Positions 13,166-20,888 of a stretch of 26,697 nt of DNA are shown in pieces (position 1 is the stretch's first letter; every line of letters starts with the position of its first letter). Location of the stretch: the IMG/VR virus record IMGVR_UViG_3300020455_000079, positions 1-26,697 of that record; one strand, written 5' to 3'. The notes below the pieces were generated by a model, which did no database searches, was not told the origin of the DNA, and saw only the letters and a list, made by a program, of their open reading frames with translations. Position numbers and translations under genes: made by a program. The stretch comes from a virus.

Positions 13166-13599
13166 CCGTGGTTATGGAATCAGAATACAGTTGGACACCC
13201 GATAAAATGGTTGAGGTGATCCTATCAGAACCAGATGATTTTCTCAAGGTACGAGAAACTCTCACAAGAATTGGTGTAGCGTCAAGAAAAGAAAAGAAAC
13301 TCTATCAATCTTGCCACATACTGCATAAGCAGGGTAAGTATTATATTGTACACTTCAAAGAATTGTTTGCCCTTGATGGTAAGAGAGCAAACCTTAGTGT
13401 CAATGATGTGCAAAGAAGAAATAGGATAGTTCAATTATTATCAGACTGGGGATTGGTGGGTGTATTGAAATCTGATTCTATAACTGATATTGCTCCACTA
13501 AATCAAATAAAAGTTATATCATATAAAGATAAAGGTGATTGGATATTAGAAACAAAGTATAATATTGGTAAGAAGAAAACTCCTGAAAATGCCAATTAA
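13162..13599 (+). CDS. regA: translational repressor RegA
   Basis: A 145-aa protein (T4 RegA: 122 aa) that represses translation of early mRNAs by binding near their start codons. It has MVEVILSEPDDFLKVRETLTRIGVASRKEKKLYQSCHI-type family sequence, the basic QRRNRI segment and a C-terminal SYKDKGDW.LE. The start at 13162 has a strong AGGAGG seven bases upstream and overlaps the gp62 stop; ATG 13174 is a possible shorter start. Position right after gp62 matches T4, but gene 43 does not follow directly. Confidence 0.92.
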   Translation: MTVVMESEYSWTPDKMVEVILSEPDDFLKVRETLTRIGVASRKEKKLYQSCHILHKQGKYYIVHFKELFALDGKRANLSVNDVQRRNRIVQLLSDWGLVGVLKSDSITDIAPLNQIKVISYKDKGDWILETKYNIGKKKTPENAN

Positions 13600-13687
13600 T
13601 ACTTTCTTACTCATACTCCTTGTCATAGCAGCATACAGTAATCTTTACCTCACTTATCGTAAGAACCGAATCAGACCTAGTAAGTGA
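13589..13687 (+). CDS. tiny single-span membrane protein
   Basis: 32 aa, ATG 13589 to TGA 13687, overlapping the end of regA by 11 bases. A hydrophobic helix (TFLLILLVIAAYSNLYL) is followed by a strongly basic tail (YRKNRIRPSK), so the C-terminus should face the cytoplasm. SD-like GAAGAAAA lies upstream. Function unknown. It is one of the tiny membrane proteins that recur in this window. Confidence 0.55.
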   Translation: MPINTFLLILLVIAAYSNLYLTYRKNRIRPSK

Positions 13688-13692
13688 TCTTG

Positions 13693-13698
13693 TATAAT
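13693..13698 (+). promoter_or_regulatory. -10 element of a likely hsp20 promoter
   Basis: A perfect TATAAT preceded directly by TG (TTGTATAAT). No convincing -35 is visible 17 bases upstream. The predicted start near 13705 is at the left arm of the hairpin 13704-13724, so the mRNA would begin with that structure. Confidence 0.45.
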
Positions 13699-13703
13699 TA
13701 GTA

Positions 13704-13724
13704 GTGTACGCCTTCGGGGTACAT
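13704..13724 (+). promoter_or_regulatory. UUCG-capped hairpin in the hsp20 leader
   Basis: GTGTAC (13704-13709) pairs with GTACAT (13719-13724, one G-U), then after a bulged G a CC/GG pair closes a UUCG tetraloop (13713-13716). CC-UUCG-GG is a very stable cap. No T-run follows, so it is not a terminator; a 5' stabilising or protective mRNA end is more likely. Conserved function is unproven. Confidence 0.5.
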
Positions 13725-13751
13725 TCAAAATAGATGCTCAAAGAGGTCACT

Positions 13752-14192
13752 ATGTTTAAAGATGCTAACGCTATTACTTTTACCGTGCCTGAAACTCAGG
13801 ACTACTTGGCAAAAGTAAGAAAAAATATGATCGGGTTTGATGACTGGTTCACAACCTTCGATCAACACTTCGCAAGTACAAATAACTATCCACCTTATAA
13901 TACTATAAAGGTTTCTAACCATGAGTATAGGGTAGAGGTAGCACTTGCAGGATTCAAAAAAGAAGATCTAAAAGTCTACACACAAGAAGGAAGACTCATC
14001 ATTGAAGGTAAGAAAGGTGATGGTGTAGAACAAGATTATGTTCATAAGGGATTGGCACAACGTGCATTCACACGTCAGTGGTCATTACCTGAAGAACTTG
14101 AAGTAAGGAATGTAAAGTTCGAGGACGGACTATTACTAATTGATATTGAAAAGATTGTTCCTGAAGCACAGCAACGGAAAGATTGGCTCTAA
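13752..14192 (+). CDS. hsp20: small heat-shock protein Hsp20
   Basis: A 146-aa alpha-crystallin-type chaperone, a core cyanophage gene. The domain (about residues 45-135) shows IKVSNHEYRVEVALAGFKKEDL, LIIEGKK and the C-terminal WSLPEELEVRNVKFEDGLLLIDI. The frame is open back to 13734, but ATG 13752 has AGAGGT five bases upstream and is chosen. It probably holds misfolding phage or host proteins, and may protect photosystem II in infection. It has its own -10 and a stable leader hairpin, unlike its neighbours, which suggests separate control. Confidence 0.93.
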   Translation: MFKDANAITFTVPETQDYLAKVRKNMIGFDDWFTTFDQHFASTNNYPPYNTIKVSNHEYRVEVALAGFKKEDLKVYTQEGRLIIEGKKGDGVEQDYVHKGLAQRAFTRQWSLPEELEVRNVKFEDGLLLIDIEKIVPEAQQRKDWL

Positions 14193-14217
14193 ATACAGTA
14201 TAGACTTATGAAGTTCA

Positions 14218-14949
14218 TTGTACAATAGAGTTCTAAAACATATTAAAGCAAAGGATCTAAGAGAAACTATATCTCTTAGGTTTACAGATGTCCTCAATCC
14301 AGTTTTCTGGATTGGGGATTCTTTGCGTCCAGAGGTTAGAGAAGCATTGATGCGATTTGCTAAAGCATTTGCTGAGTATGTTGATCTTGATGATAAGGCA
14401 ATTTCAGATGTGATATTACTTGGTGGTAATGCAGGTTATAATTATACTGTTATGTCTGATTTAGATGTACATATTGTTGTAGATCCTAAGTATATTCCTA
14501 AGTGTGATCCAGAACTTATTGATGATTATTATATGGATAAGAAAACTTTATGGGAGTTGACTCATAACGTAACTATCCTTGGAGCAAAAGCAGAACCTTA
14601 TATTGAAAGACCTGGTGTTACTCGTAAGAAGAGTCAAGGTGTATATAGTCTGATGAAGCAGACATGGATACAGAAACCAAAGAAGATGGAAGATGATCTT
14701 GACGAAAAAGAATTAGAGAAGAAAGTAAAAAATCTAAAGCATAAGATTGATACTTATATAAAGAGTGAGGATCCAGAAGCACTCAAGACATTGGTAAAGA
14801 GACTTAGAGTTGGTAGAACTGTATCACTGCAGAAGTATGGTGAGTATGGTTTTGAGAATATGGTTTTTAAAGAGTTACGAAACCAAGGTTATATTGACAA
14901 AGTACGTTCAACTGTGGTAAACTTAAAGTCCAAGAGTCTTTCTTTATGA
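14218..14949 (+). CDS. nucleotidyltransferase-fold protein
   Basis: A 243-aa protein with a polymerase-beta-type motif GGNAGYNYTVMSDLDVH: GG at 69-70 and S80-D81-x-D83, the GS...SDxD metal-binding pattern. The central part is charged and helical (about residues 155-210, Lys/Glu-rich). Such proteins transfer a nucleotide to RNA, protein or small molecules, or act as toxin/antitoxin kin; the substrate is unknown. No ATG is available before the conserved region, so TTG 14218 is the likely start. No partner is evident. Related proteins occur in other T4-like cyanophages as far as I recall. Confidence 0.7.
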   Translation: MYNRVLKHIKAKDLRETISLRFTDVLNPVFWIGDSLRPEVREALMRFAKAFAEYVDLDDKAISDVILLGGNAGYNYTVMSDLDVHIVVDPKYIPKCDPELIDDYYMDKKTLWELTHNVTILGAKAEPYIERPGVTRKKSQGVYSLMKQTWIQKPKKMEDDLDEKELEKKVKNLKHKIDTYIKSEDPEALKTLVKRLRVGRTVSLQKYGEYGFENMVFKELRNQGYIDKVRSTVVNLKSKSLSL

Positions 14950-15209
14950 TCAAAATTATAATATTCAAAAACGACCTCGTTCTAATCGCAAGACTTGAAG
15001 AGGTTGGATCTGAAATGGGTGAACCTGACTGCAAACTTATAGAACCATATGAATTGAAAGGTGAGTTTCTAGAATCATGGCCAGCATTCTCCATGCAACG
15101 TGAGATGATGGTTCATTCAGACAGTTTCCTTACAATACTAGAACCAGACAAGCATCATCTAGATAAGTATCAAGGGTTGACTGCTAAGAATGTCACAGAA
15201 AAGTCTTAG
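14946..15209 (+). CDS. small conserved protein, possibly Sm-like
   Basis: An 87-aa protein overlapping the previous gene as ATGA. The layout, a first strand with KNDLVLIARLEEV, a turn with GEPDCKLIEPYEL and a second part with MMVHSDSFLTILEPD, resembles the two-motif pattern of Sm/LSm folds (strand-turn-strand, then a G/D-x-N-like loop). It has no clear RNA-binding loop, so this is only a hypothesis. It overlaps the radical SAM gene by 20 bases. Confidence 0.7.
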   Translation: MIKIIIFKNDLVLIARLEEVGSEMGEPDCKLIEPYELKGEFLESWPAFSMQREMMVHSDSFLTILEPDKHHLDKYQGLTAKNVTEKS

Positions 15210-16614
15210 AATATTATGGTTATATCCTAATCAACATATGAGAGTCACACCGCCAGGTGGTGTTGCAATTATTACCGCATGTTTGAAGAGAGCAGGTTAT
15301 AATAACATAGAATTATTTGATGCTACATGGTATCCAGTGGATGAGGAAGAATTCTCACGACCAGATAGAGACAAGGAAAGAGAAAAAAGGCAAATGTTCC
15401 CAGAGTACAGGTGGGAGAGAGATGATATAGAACCTGATTTCTTTACTTTAGAGAGTGAAAATATGTATGCTGCTTGGAGAAAGAAAGTAGTAGAGTATAA
15501 ACCAGATGTTATTATATCATCAATAGTAGAGGACACATATTATATCTGGCGTAAATTTATGGATCAGATTACGGATCAAGAATTTATTAGTGTCGTTGGT
15601 GGTGTTTTTATAACATATAATCCAAAAGAATTTATTGGTAAAGCAGAATATATTTGCAGAGGTGAGGGAGATGAGGTAATACCAGAGTTGATGGACTTGA
15701 TAAGTGATGGTAAAGATGGACATCATTTACTAAACATCTATCCAAACGAGATGAGACCTGCATTGAATGTCAATACTCTTCCACCCACAGATCATGAGAT
15801 ATTTGACAAGAGATCATTGTATAGACCTTTTCAGGGTAATATAATCAAGGTTGCTACAGTCGAAACCCAACGTGGATGCCCATTCAAGTGTAAATTTTGC
15901 AACTCACCATCCAATGCAGGGATTTACAAAGAGGAGACTGATAGTTTGTTTTTCAGACACAGGACTGTTGAACACATAGAAATGGAGATACAGCACCTTA
16001 TAAAGACTATTGACGTAGAATTCCTATGGATAGTAACAGATACATTACTCACAACATCAAAGAAAAAATTTGATGAGTTTTGTGACATGTACTCCAAATA
16101 TAAGATACCTTTCTTTGCTCAAACAAGACCAGAACTACTGTCACCTCACCAAGCAAAGAGATTAGTGGAGATAGGATGTAAAAAATTGAACATGGGTGTG
16201 GAGCATGGCGATCCTCAGTTTCGTAAGGATGTAATAGGTAGAGTATATGATAATCAAAAAGCAATTGATGCTTTTAGAATTGCCAGAGAATCAGGTTTAT
16301 CCACTACATGTAATTTTATAATAGGTTATCCTTATGAAACTATGGAAAGTTGTATGAAGTCTGTTGACTTAGCAGCACAACTTAGATGTGATGATACAAA
16401 TGCTTTCATATACACTCCCTATCATGGTACACCTATGAGAGATATGTGTGTAGATGCTGGTTTTATAGACAAAGATCTTATCGTTGAGATGAGAAGTGAT
16501 GATCAAGGATCTTTTCTTGACATGCCACCACCTTACATGAGTAGGGAAGATATTCAGTACATGTTTGACAACTTCGTGACACTGTACCGTGAACGTGCTA
16601 AGATGCTCGTATGA
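15190..16614 (+). CDS. radical SAM enzyme with B12-binding-like N-terminus
   Basis: A 474-aa protein. Residues 1-200 form a Rossmann-like B12-binding-type domain (RILWLYPNQ, GGVAIITACLKRAGY, VVGGVFITYNPKEFIG, CRGEGDEVIPEL), and the radical SAM core follows with C230-x3-C234-x2-C237, GG-like EHGDPQFRKDV and a TIM-barrel. The DxHxxG cobalamin lower-ligand motif is absent, so cobalamin may bind base-off without His, or not at all. Such enzymes do methylations and rearrangements (for example in lipid, pigment or hopanoid pathways). The substrate is unknown. It ends with a four-base overlap with gene 43. Confidence 0.88.
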   Translation: MSQKSLRILWLYPNQHMRVTPPGGVAIITACLKRAGYNNIELFDATWYPVDEEEFSRPDRDKEREKRQMFPEYRWERDDIEPDFFTLESENMYAAWRKKVVEYKPDVIISSIVEDTYYIWRKFMDQITDQEFISVVGGVFITYNPKEFIGKAEYICRGEGDEVIPELMDLISDGKDGHHLLNIYPNEMRPALNVNTLPPTDHEIFDKRSLYRPFQGNIIKVATVETQRGCPFKCKFCNSPSNAGIYKEETDSLFFRHRTVEHIEMEIQHLIKTIDVEFLWIVTDTLLTTSKKKFDEFCDMYSKYKIPFFAQTRPELLSPHQAKRLVEIGCKKLNMGVEHGDPQFRKDVIGRVYDNQKAIDAFRIARESGLSTTCNFIIGYPYETMESCMKSVDLAAQLRCDDTNAFIYTPYHGTPMRDMCVDAGFIDKDLIVEMRSDDQGSFLDMPPPYMSREDIQYMFDNFVTLYRERAKMLV

Positions 16615-19106
16615 GATACTATACAAACGTGCAAATGGTCGGGAATGATTTTCTCGTCCGTGGATATGAGAATGGGAAAAACTTTACCACAAGGGAAAAG
16701 TTTCAACCAACCATGTTCATACCTAGTAAGAAAAAAACTAAGTATAAGACATTAGATGGTAAGTATGTTCAGAGTATACAACCTGGTACTGTACGTGAGA
16801 CTAGAGATTTTATAAGGCAGCATGGTGAAGTAAAGGGGTTTGATATCTATGGAAATAACAGATACATTTATCAATACATTTCTGAAAAATATCCAGAAAC
16901 TGAAATCAAATTTGACATCAATAAAATCAAGTTAGTTACGATTGATATTGAGGTCAAATCAGAAAAAGGATTCCCCACAGTAGAAGCATGTGATGAGGAG
17001 ATGTTGTGTATCACACTACAAGACTATGCTACCAAAAGAATCCTCACATTCGGTGTAGGTCCTTATCATCATAATGACAAGATGGTAAAGTATGTCCAGT
17101 GTAATGATGAGTATGATTTACTTCAGCATTTTGTAAATTTTTGGTCTCATGATCCACCAGAAGTTGTGACTGGGTGGAATTGTCAGTTATATGATATACC
17201 ATACCTTGCCAAGAGGATTACTAGGGTGCTTGGAGACAAGGCATATAAGAAACTATCTCCTTGGGGTTTAGTCACTAATGAGGAGATTTATATGCAGGGT
17301 AGAGCACATACTGTGTATGATATTGGTGGTGTCACAGTCTTAGATTACCTTGATTTGTACAAAAAATTTACATATAAGGCACAGGAATCATACCGTCTTG
17401 ACTACATAGGAGAGGTAGAACTAGGTCAGAAGAAGTTAGATCACTCTGAATATGATACCTTCAAAGAATTTTATACGAAAGCGTGGAATAAGTTTGTAGA
17501 TTACAACATTCAAGATGTTAGACTTGTTGACTCCCTTGAGGAGAAGATGAAATTGATTGAACTAGCAGTTACCATGGCATATGATGCCAAGGTAAACTTC
17601 ACTGATGTGTTTTATCAGGTTCGTATGTGGGACATGATAATCTACAACGATCTAAAAAGAAAAGGCATAGTCATACCACCCAAAAAGGATCAAGATAAAG
17701 CAGAGAAATATGCAGGTGCATATGTAAAAGAACCAAAACCAGGCATGTATGACTGGGTTGTATCGTTTGACTTGAATTCTCTGTATCCTCATCTTATAAT
17801 GCAGTATAATATATCTCCCGAAACTGTTCTTGATGAACGGTATCCATCAGTTTCTGTTGATAAACTGTTGAATGAGGAGGTAGATCTATCTAATCTCAAG
17901 GACGTAACTGTATGTCCTAATGGTGCGATGTTTACCACGAAGAAACGTGGTTTCTTACCCAAGTTGATGGAGAAAATTTACAATGAACGAGTTGTATTCA
18001 AGAAAAAAATGCTCTCTGCAAAGCAAGAGTATGAGAAAAAACCGTCAAAGAAACTTGAGAGAGAAATTGCAAGGTGTAACAACATCCAGATGGCGAAAAA
18101 GATCCAACTTAATAGTGCTTATGGTGCTATCGGTAACAACTACTTTCGTTATTATAAGTTGGAAAATGCTGAGGCTATTACTCTCGGTGGTCAGTTCAGC
18201 ATACGATGGATCGAAAGAAAAGTAAACGAGTACATGAACAATGTACTAAAAACAAAGGAGAAAGACTATGTTATTGCTTCAGATACTGATTCCATTTATC
18301 TTCATATGGGTCCTCTGGTCGAAGTTGTATACAAGGGCAGAGAAAAGACTACTGAGGGGATTGTTTCGTTCATCGATAAGGTCTGTCAGGTGGAACTTGA
18401 GAAGTATATTTCGAGTTCTTATGAAGCGTTGGCCAAGTACGTAAACGCTTATGAACAAAAGATGTTCATGAAACGTGAGACTATCGCTGAACGTGGAATA
18501 TGGACTGCAAAAAAACGCTACATACTCAATGCATGGGATATAGAGGGAGTAAGATTTGCTGAACCAAAACTGAAGATGATGGGAATAGAAGCAGTCAAAT
18601 CTTCTACACCTGCACCTTGCAGAAAAATGATCAAGGAAGCACTGAATATTATAATGAGTCAAACTGAAGATGATGTTATCAATTATATTGATACGATGAG
18701 AAGTGACTTCAAAAAACTTGACCCTGCTATGGTTGCATTCCCTAGATCGTGCAATAATCTTGCAAAGTATATCAGTAAATTATCAATATATTCTAAGGGT
18801 ACACCTATACATGTAAGAGGATCTCTCCTCTATAATCATTATGTCAAGGAAAATAAATTGGAGGCAAAGTATAGTGCCATTGCCAATGGTGAGAAGATAA
18901 AGTTTGTTTATCTTACAAAACCAAACCCTATCAGGGAAAATGTGATATCATTTATATCCGATTTCCCTATCGAACTAGGTCTAGCAAAATATGTTGACTA
19001 TGATCTTATGTTTGAAAAATCATTTCTTGAACCACTGAAGGCAATACTTGATGCTATCGGATGGCAAGTCGAGAAAACTGCAACATTAGAATCATTTTTT
19101 ATCTAA
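16611..19106 (+). CDS. 43: DNA polymerase gp43 (family B)
   Basis: The 831-aa replicative polymerase (T4: 898 aa). The 3'-5' exonuclease motifs are D112-I-E114 (TIDIEV), the TGWNCQLYDIPYL region (188-199) and YNIQD (298-302). The polymerase motifs are A: SFDLNSLYP (385-393), B: KKIQLNSAYGAIGN (496-509) and C: ASDTDS (556-561). All catalytic Asp residues are present. It overlaps the radical SAM gene by four bases and is followed by a 56-aa gene starting right after its stop. Length and all motifs indicate an intact enzyme without intron or intein. Confidence 0.97.
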   Translation: MRYYTNVQMVGNDFLVRGYENGKNFTTREKFQPTMFIPSKKKTKYKTLDGKYVQSIQPGTVRETRDFIRQHGEVKGFDIYGNNRYIYQYISEKYPETEIKFDINKIKLVTIDIEVKSEKGFPTVEACDEEMLCITLQDYATKRILTFGVGPYHHNDKMVKYVQCNDEYDLLQHFVNFWSHDPPEVVTGWNCQLYDIPYLAKRITRVLGDKAYKKLSPWGLVTNEEIYMQGRAHTVYDIGGVTVLDYLDLYKKFTYKAQESYRLDYIGEVELGQKKLDHSEYDTFKEFYTKAWNKFVDYNIQDVRLVDSLEEKMKLIELAVTMAYDAKVNFTDVFYQVRMWDMIIYNDLKRKGIVIPPKKDQDKAEKYAGAYVKEPKPGMYDWVVSFDLNSLYPHLIMQYNISPETVLDERYPSVSVDKLLNEEVDLSNLKDVTVCPNGAMFTTKKRGFLPKLMEKIYNERVVFKKKMLSAKQEYEKKPSKKLEREIARCNNIQMAKKIQLNSAYGAIGNNYFRYYKLENAEAITLGGQFSIRWIERKVNEYMNNVLKTKEKDYVIASDTDSIYLHMGPLVEVVYKGREKTTEGIVSFIDKVCQVELEKYISSSYEALAKYVNAYEQKMFMKRETIAERGIWTAKKRYILNAWDIEGVRFAEPKLKMMGIEAVKSSTPAPCRKMIKEALNIIMSQTEDDVINYIDTMRSDFKKLDPAMVAFPRSCNNLAKYISKLSIYSKGTPIHVRGSLLYNHYVKENKLEAKYSAIANGEKIKFVYLTKPNPIRENVISFISDFPIELGLAKYVDYDLMFEKSFLEPLKAILDAIGWQVEKTATLESFFI

Positions 19107-19277
19107 ATGGATTTACCTATCAATGACAAAGAACTCTCTACTATTGTTAGAGCACTAACTTTAGGAGGAGATACTGCATTGTATCAGAAACTTAAATTAG
19201 TAAAAGAAACCAGAGAAGAACATCCTGGTGGACCATATAAGAAAATACTTCGGGAATCTCATGGAATGATTATATAA
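19107..19277 (+). CDS. small conserved protein, unknown
   Basis: 56 aa, starting at ATG 19107 directly after the gp43 stop and ending in a TAATG overlap with the next gene. It is a soluble, helical protein (DLPINDKELSTIVRALTLGG, then ALYQKLKLVKETREEHPGG). The same order after gp43 is probably common in cyanophages. No function known. Confidence 0.75.
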   Translation: MDLPINDKELSTIVRALTLGGDTALYQKLKLVKETREEHPGGPYKKILRESHGMII

Positions 19278-19735
19278 TGTTTTTTGATAAAGTTAGTCTT
19301 GTGACTGGTGGATTTGATCCAATACATAGTGGACATATCCGTTATTTTGAAAGAGCAAAGGATCTATCAAACTACCTCATAGTGGGTTTGAATGGTGATC
19401 CTTGGTTGAAAAGAAAGAAAGGTCAATACTTTCAGTCATGGACTGAACGTGCTGATATTATAAGACATCTCAACATGGTTGATGCTGTAATATCATGGGA
19501 TGATGCAGATGATTCTGCCTGTGGTGCTATAGACAAGTGTCTTGAGATCTCAAACAAGGTGATATTCTGTAATGGTGGTGACCGTGGCAAGGGAAACACA
19601 CCTGAACTTGACAAATTCCAATCAAATGATAGAATTATATTTGAATGGGGTATCGGTGGCACAGATAAAATGAACAGCAGTTCATGGATTCTACATGGAT
19701 ACTTTGAAAGACAACGTAAACTTCTTGGTATATGA
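19277..19735 (+). CDS. cytidylyltransferase-like nucleotidyltransferase
   Basis: A 152-aa protein of the HxGH nucleotidyltransferase superfamily: VTGGFDPIHSGHIRYFERAK contains H17-S-G-H20, followed by LIVGLNGD and RADIIRHLNMVDAVI. This resembles TagD/RfaE-type enzymes that activate glycerol-phosphate or heptose-phosphate with CTP or ATP. The canonical RTEGISTT end motif is not evident. It may work with the epimerase at 8948 in sugar-nucleotide synthesis; that link is inference. It overlaps both neighbours by a few bases. Confidence 0.85.
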   Translation: MFFDKVSLVTGGFDPIHSGHIRYFERAKDLSNYLIVGLNGDPWLKRKKGQYFQSWTERADIIRHLNMVDAVISWDDADDSACGAIDKCLEISNKVIFCNGGDRGKGNTPELDKFQSNDRIIFEWGIGGTDKMNSSSWILHGYFERQRKLLGI

Positions 19736-19884
19736 ATTGTTGGCACTGTCAAACTGAACTTATCTGGGGTTGTGACTTCAGTGGTGAAGACTATGGCGTA
19801 GAAGATGAGTATTCAATTGTGACAAATTTATCTTGCCCCAAATGCAATGCCTATGTTGAGGTGTATTTACCAAAGGAAAACTAA
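19732..19884 (+). CDS. 50-aa zinc-ribbon protein
   Basis: ATG 19732 to TAA 19884, overlapping both neighbours (ATGA and TAATG). Two CxxC pairs, CWHC (residues 3-6) and CPKC (35-38), about 28 residues apart, are the pattern of a small zinc ribbon. The rest is acidic. It lies immediately before uvsX, so a DNA- or protein-binding accessory role is possible. It is shorter than typical gene-calling cut-offs but well supported by packing. Confidence 0.75.
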   Translation: MNCWHCQTELIWGCDFSGEDYGVEDEYSIVTNLSCPKCNAYVEVYLPKEN

Positions 19885-20888
19885 TGGATTTATTGAACGA
19901 AATTGTTAAGGAGATTGGGTCAGACTATGCGAAAATCGCATCTGATAAGGACAATACTGAGAGATTTATTGACACAGGATCGTTCGTCTTTAATGGACTC
20001 GTGTCAGGGTCTATTTTGGGCGGGGTGTCTAGTAATCGCATTACCGCTATTGCTGGTGAAACGTCAACTGGTAAAACTTACTTCTCCCTCGCAGTTGTCA
20101 AGAATTTCTTGGACAATAATCCTAACGGTTATGTTCTGTACTTCGATACTGAAAGTGCTGTCAATAGAGAACTTCTCGAATCTAGAAACATTGACACAAA
20201 AAGGGTTGGACATATTGAGGTTGTCACTGTAGAGGAGTTTCGTAACAAGGCACTCAAAGCGTTAGATATATATCTAGATAAACCAATAGAAGAACGCACA
20301 CCCTGTCTATTTGTATTAGACTCATTAGGTATGCTTTCTACAGAAAAAGAAATCAGGGATGCATTAGAAGACAAGAATGTCAGAGACATGACAAAATCAC
20401 AACTTGTCAAAGGTGCATTTAGAATGTTAACACTCAAACTAGGTCAAGCAAATGTCCCACTCATTGTCACAAATCATACATACGATGTCATCGGAGCTTA
20501 TGTACCAACTAAAGAAATGGGAGGGGGTTCGGGACTCAAGTATGCAGCAAGTACAATCATATATCTCAGCAAAGCAAAGGAGAAGGATGGCACGGAAGTC
20601 GTCGGAAACATTATCAAAGCGAAGACTGTCAAGTCACGTTTGAGTAAGGAGAATAAAGAGGTCAAGATACGATTGTTCTATGATGATCGTGGTCTCGACA
20701 AATACTATGGACTATTGGATCTTGCAGAGAAGTATAATATTGTAAAGAAGGTAGGTAATAGATACGAAATCAAAGGTAAGAAGGTATATGCCAAGGAAGT
20801 ATACAGTAATCCAGAAAAATATTTTGATGATGATCTTATGCAAGCACTAGACGAAGCATCTAGGAAGGAGTACAGTTATGGTGAGTGA
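19884..20888 (+). CDS. uvsX: RecA-like recombinase UvsX
   Basis: The 334-aa strand-exchange protein (T4 UvsX: 391 aa; the shorter form is typical of cyanophages). It has Walker A GETSTGKT (58-65), YFDTES (86-91, catalytic Glu), Walker B LFVLDSLG (142-149) and the DNA-binding loop region with EMGGGSGLKY (211-220). It pairs single strands to initiate recombination-dependent replication with gp46/47 upstream. It begins in a TAATG overlap and its end overlaps gene 41 by 11 bases. Confidence 0.95.
   Translation: MDLLNEIVKEIGSDYAKIASDKDNTERFIDTGSFVFNGLVSGSILGGVSSNRITAIAGETSTGKTYFSLAVVKNFLDNNPNGYVLYFDTESAVNRELLESRNIDTKRVGHIEVVTVEEFRNKALKALDIYLDKPIEERTPCLFVLDSLGMLSTEKEIRDALEDKNVRDMTKSQLVKGAFRMLTLKLGQANVPLIVTNHTYDVIGAYVPTKEMGGGSGLKYAASTIIYLSKAKEKDGTEVVGNIIKAKTVKSRLSKENKEVKIRLFYDDRGLDKYYGLLDLAEKYNIVKKVGNRYEIKGKKVYAKEVYSNPEKYFDDDLMQALDEASRKEYSYGE

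Noticed and set aside
18279-18662. 127-codon minus-strand frame inside gene 43
   Set aside because: It lies fully opposite the polymerase active-site region, has no SD or family pattern and no minus-strand gene is otherwise seen in the window.
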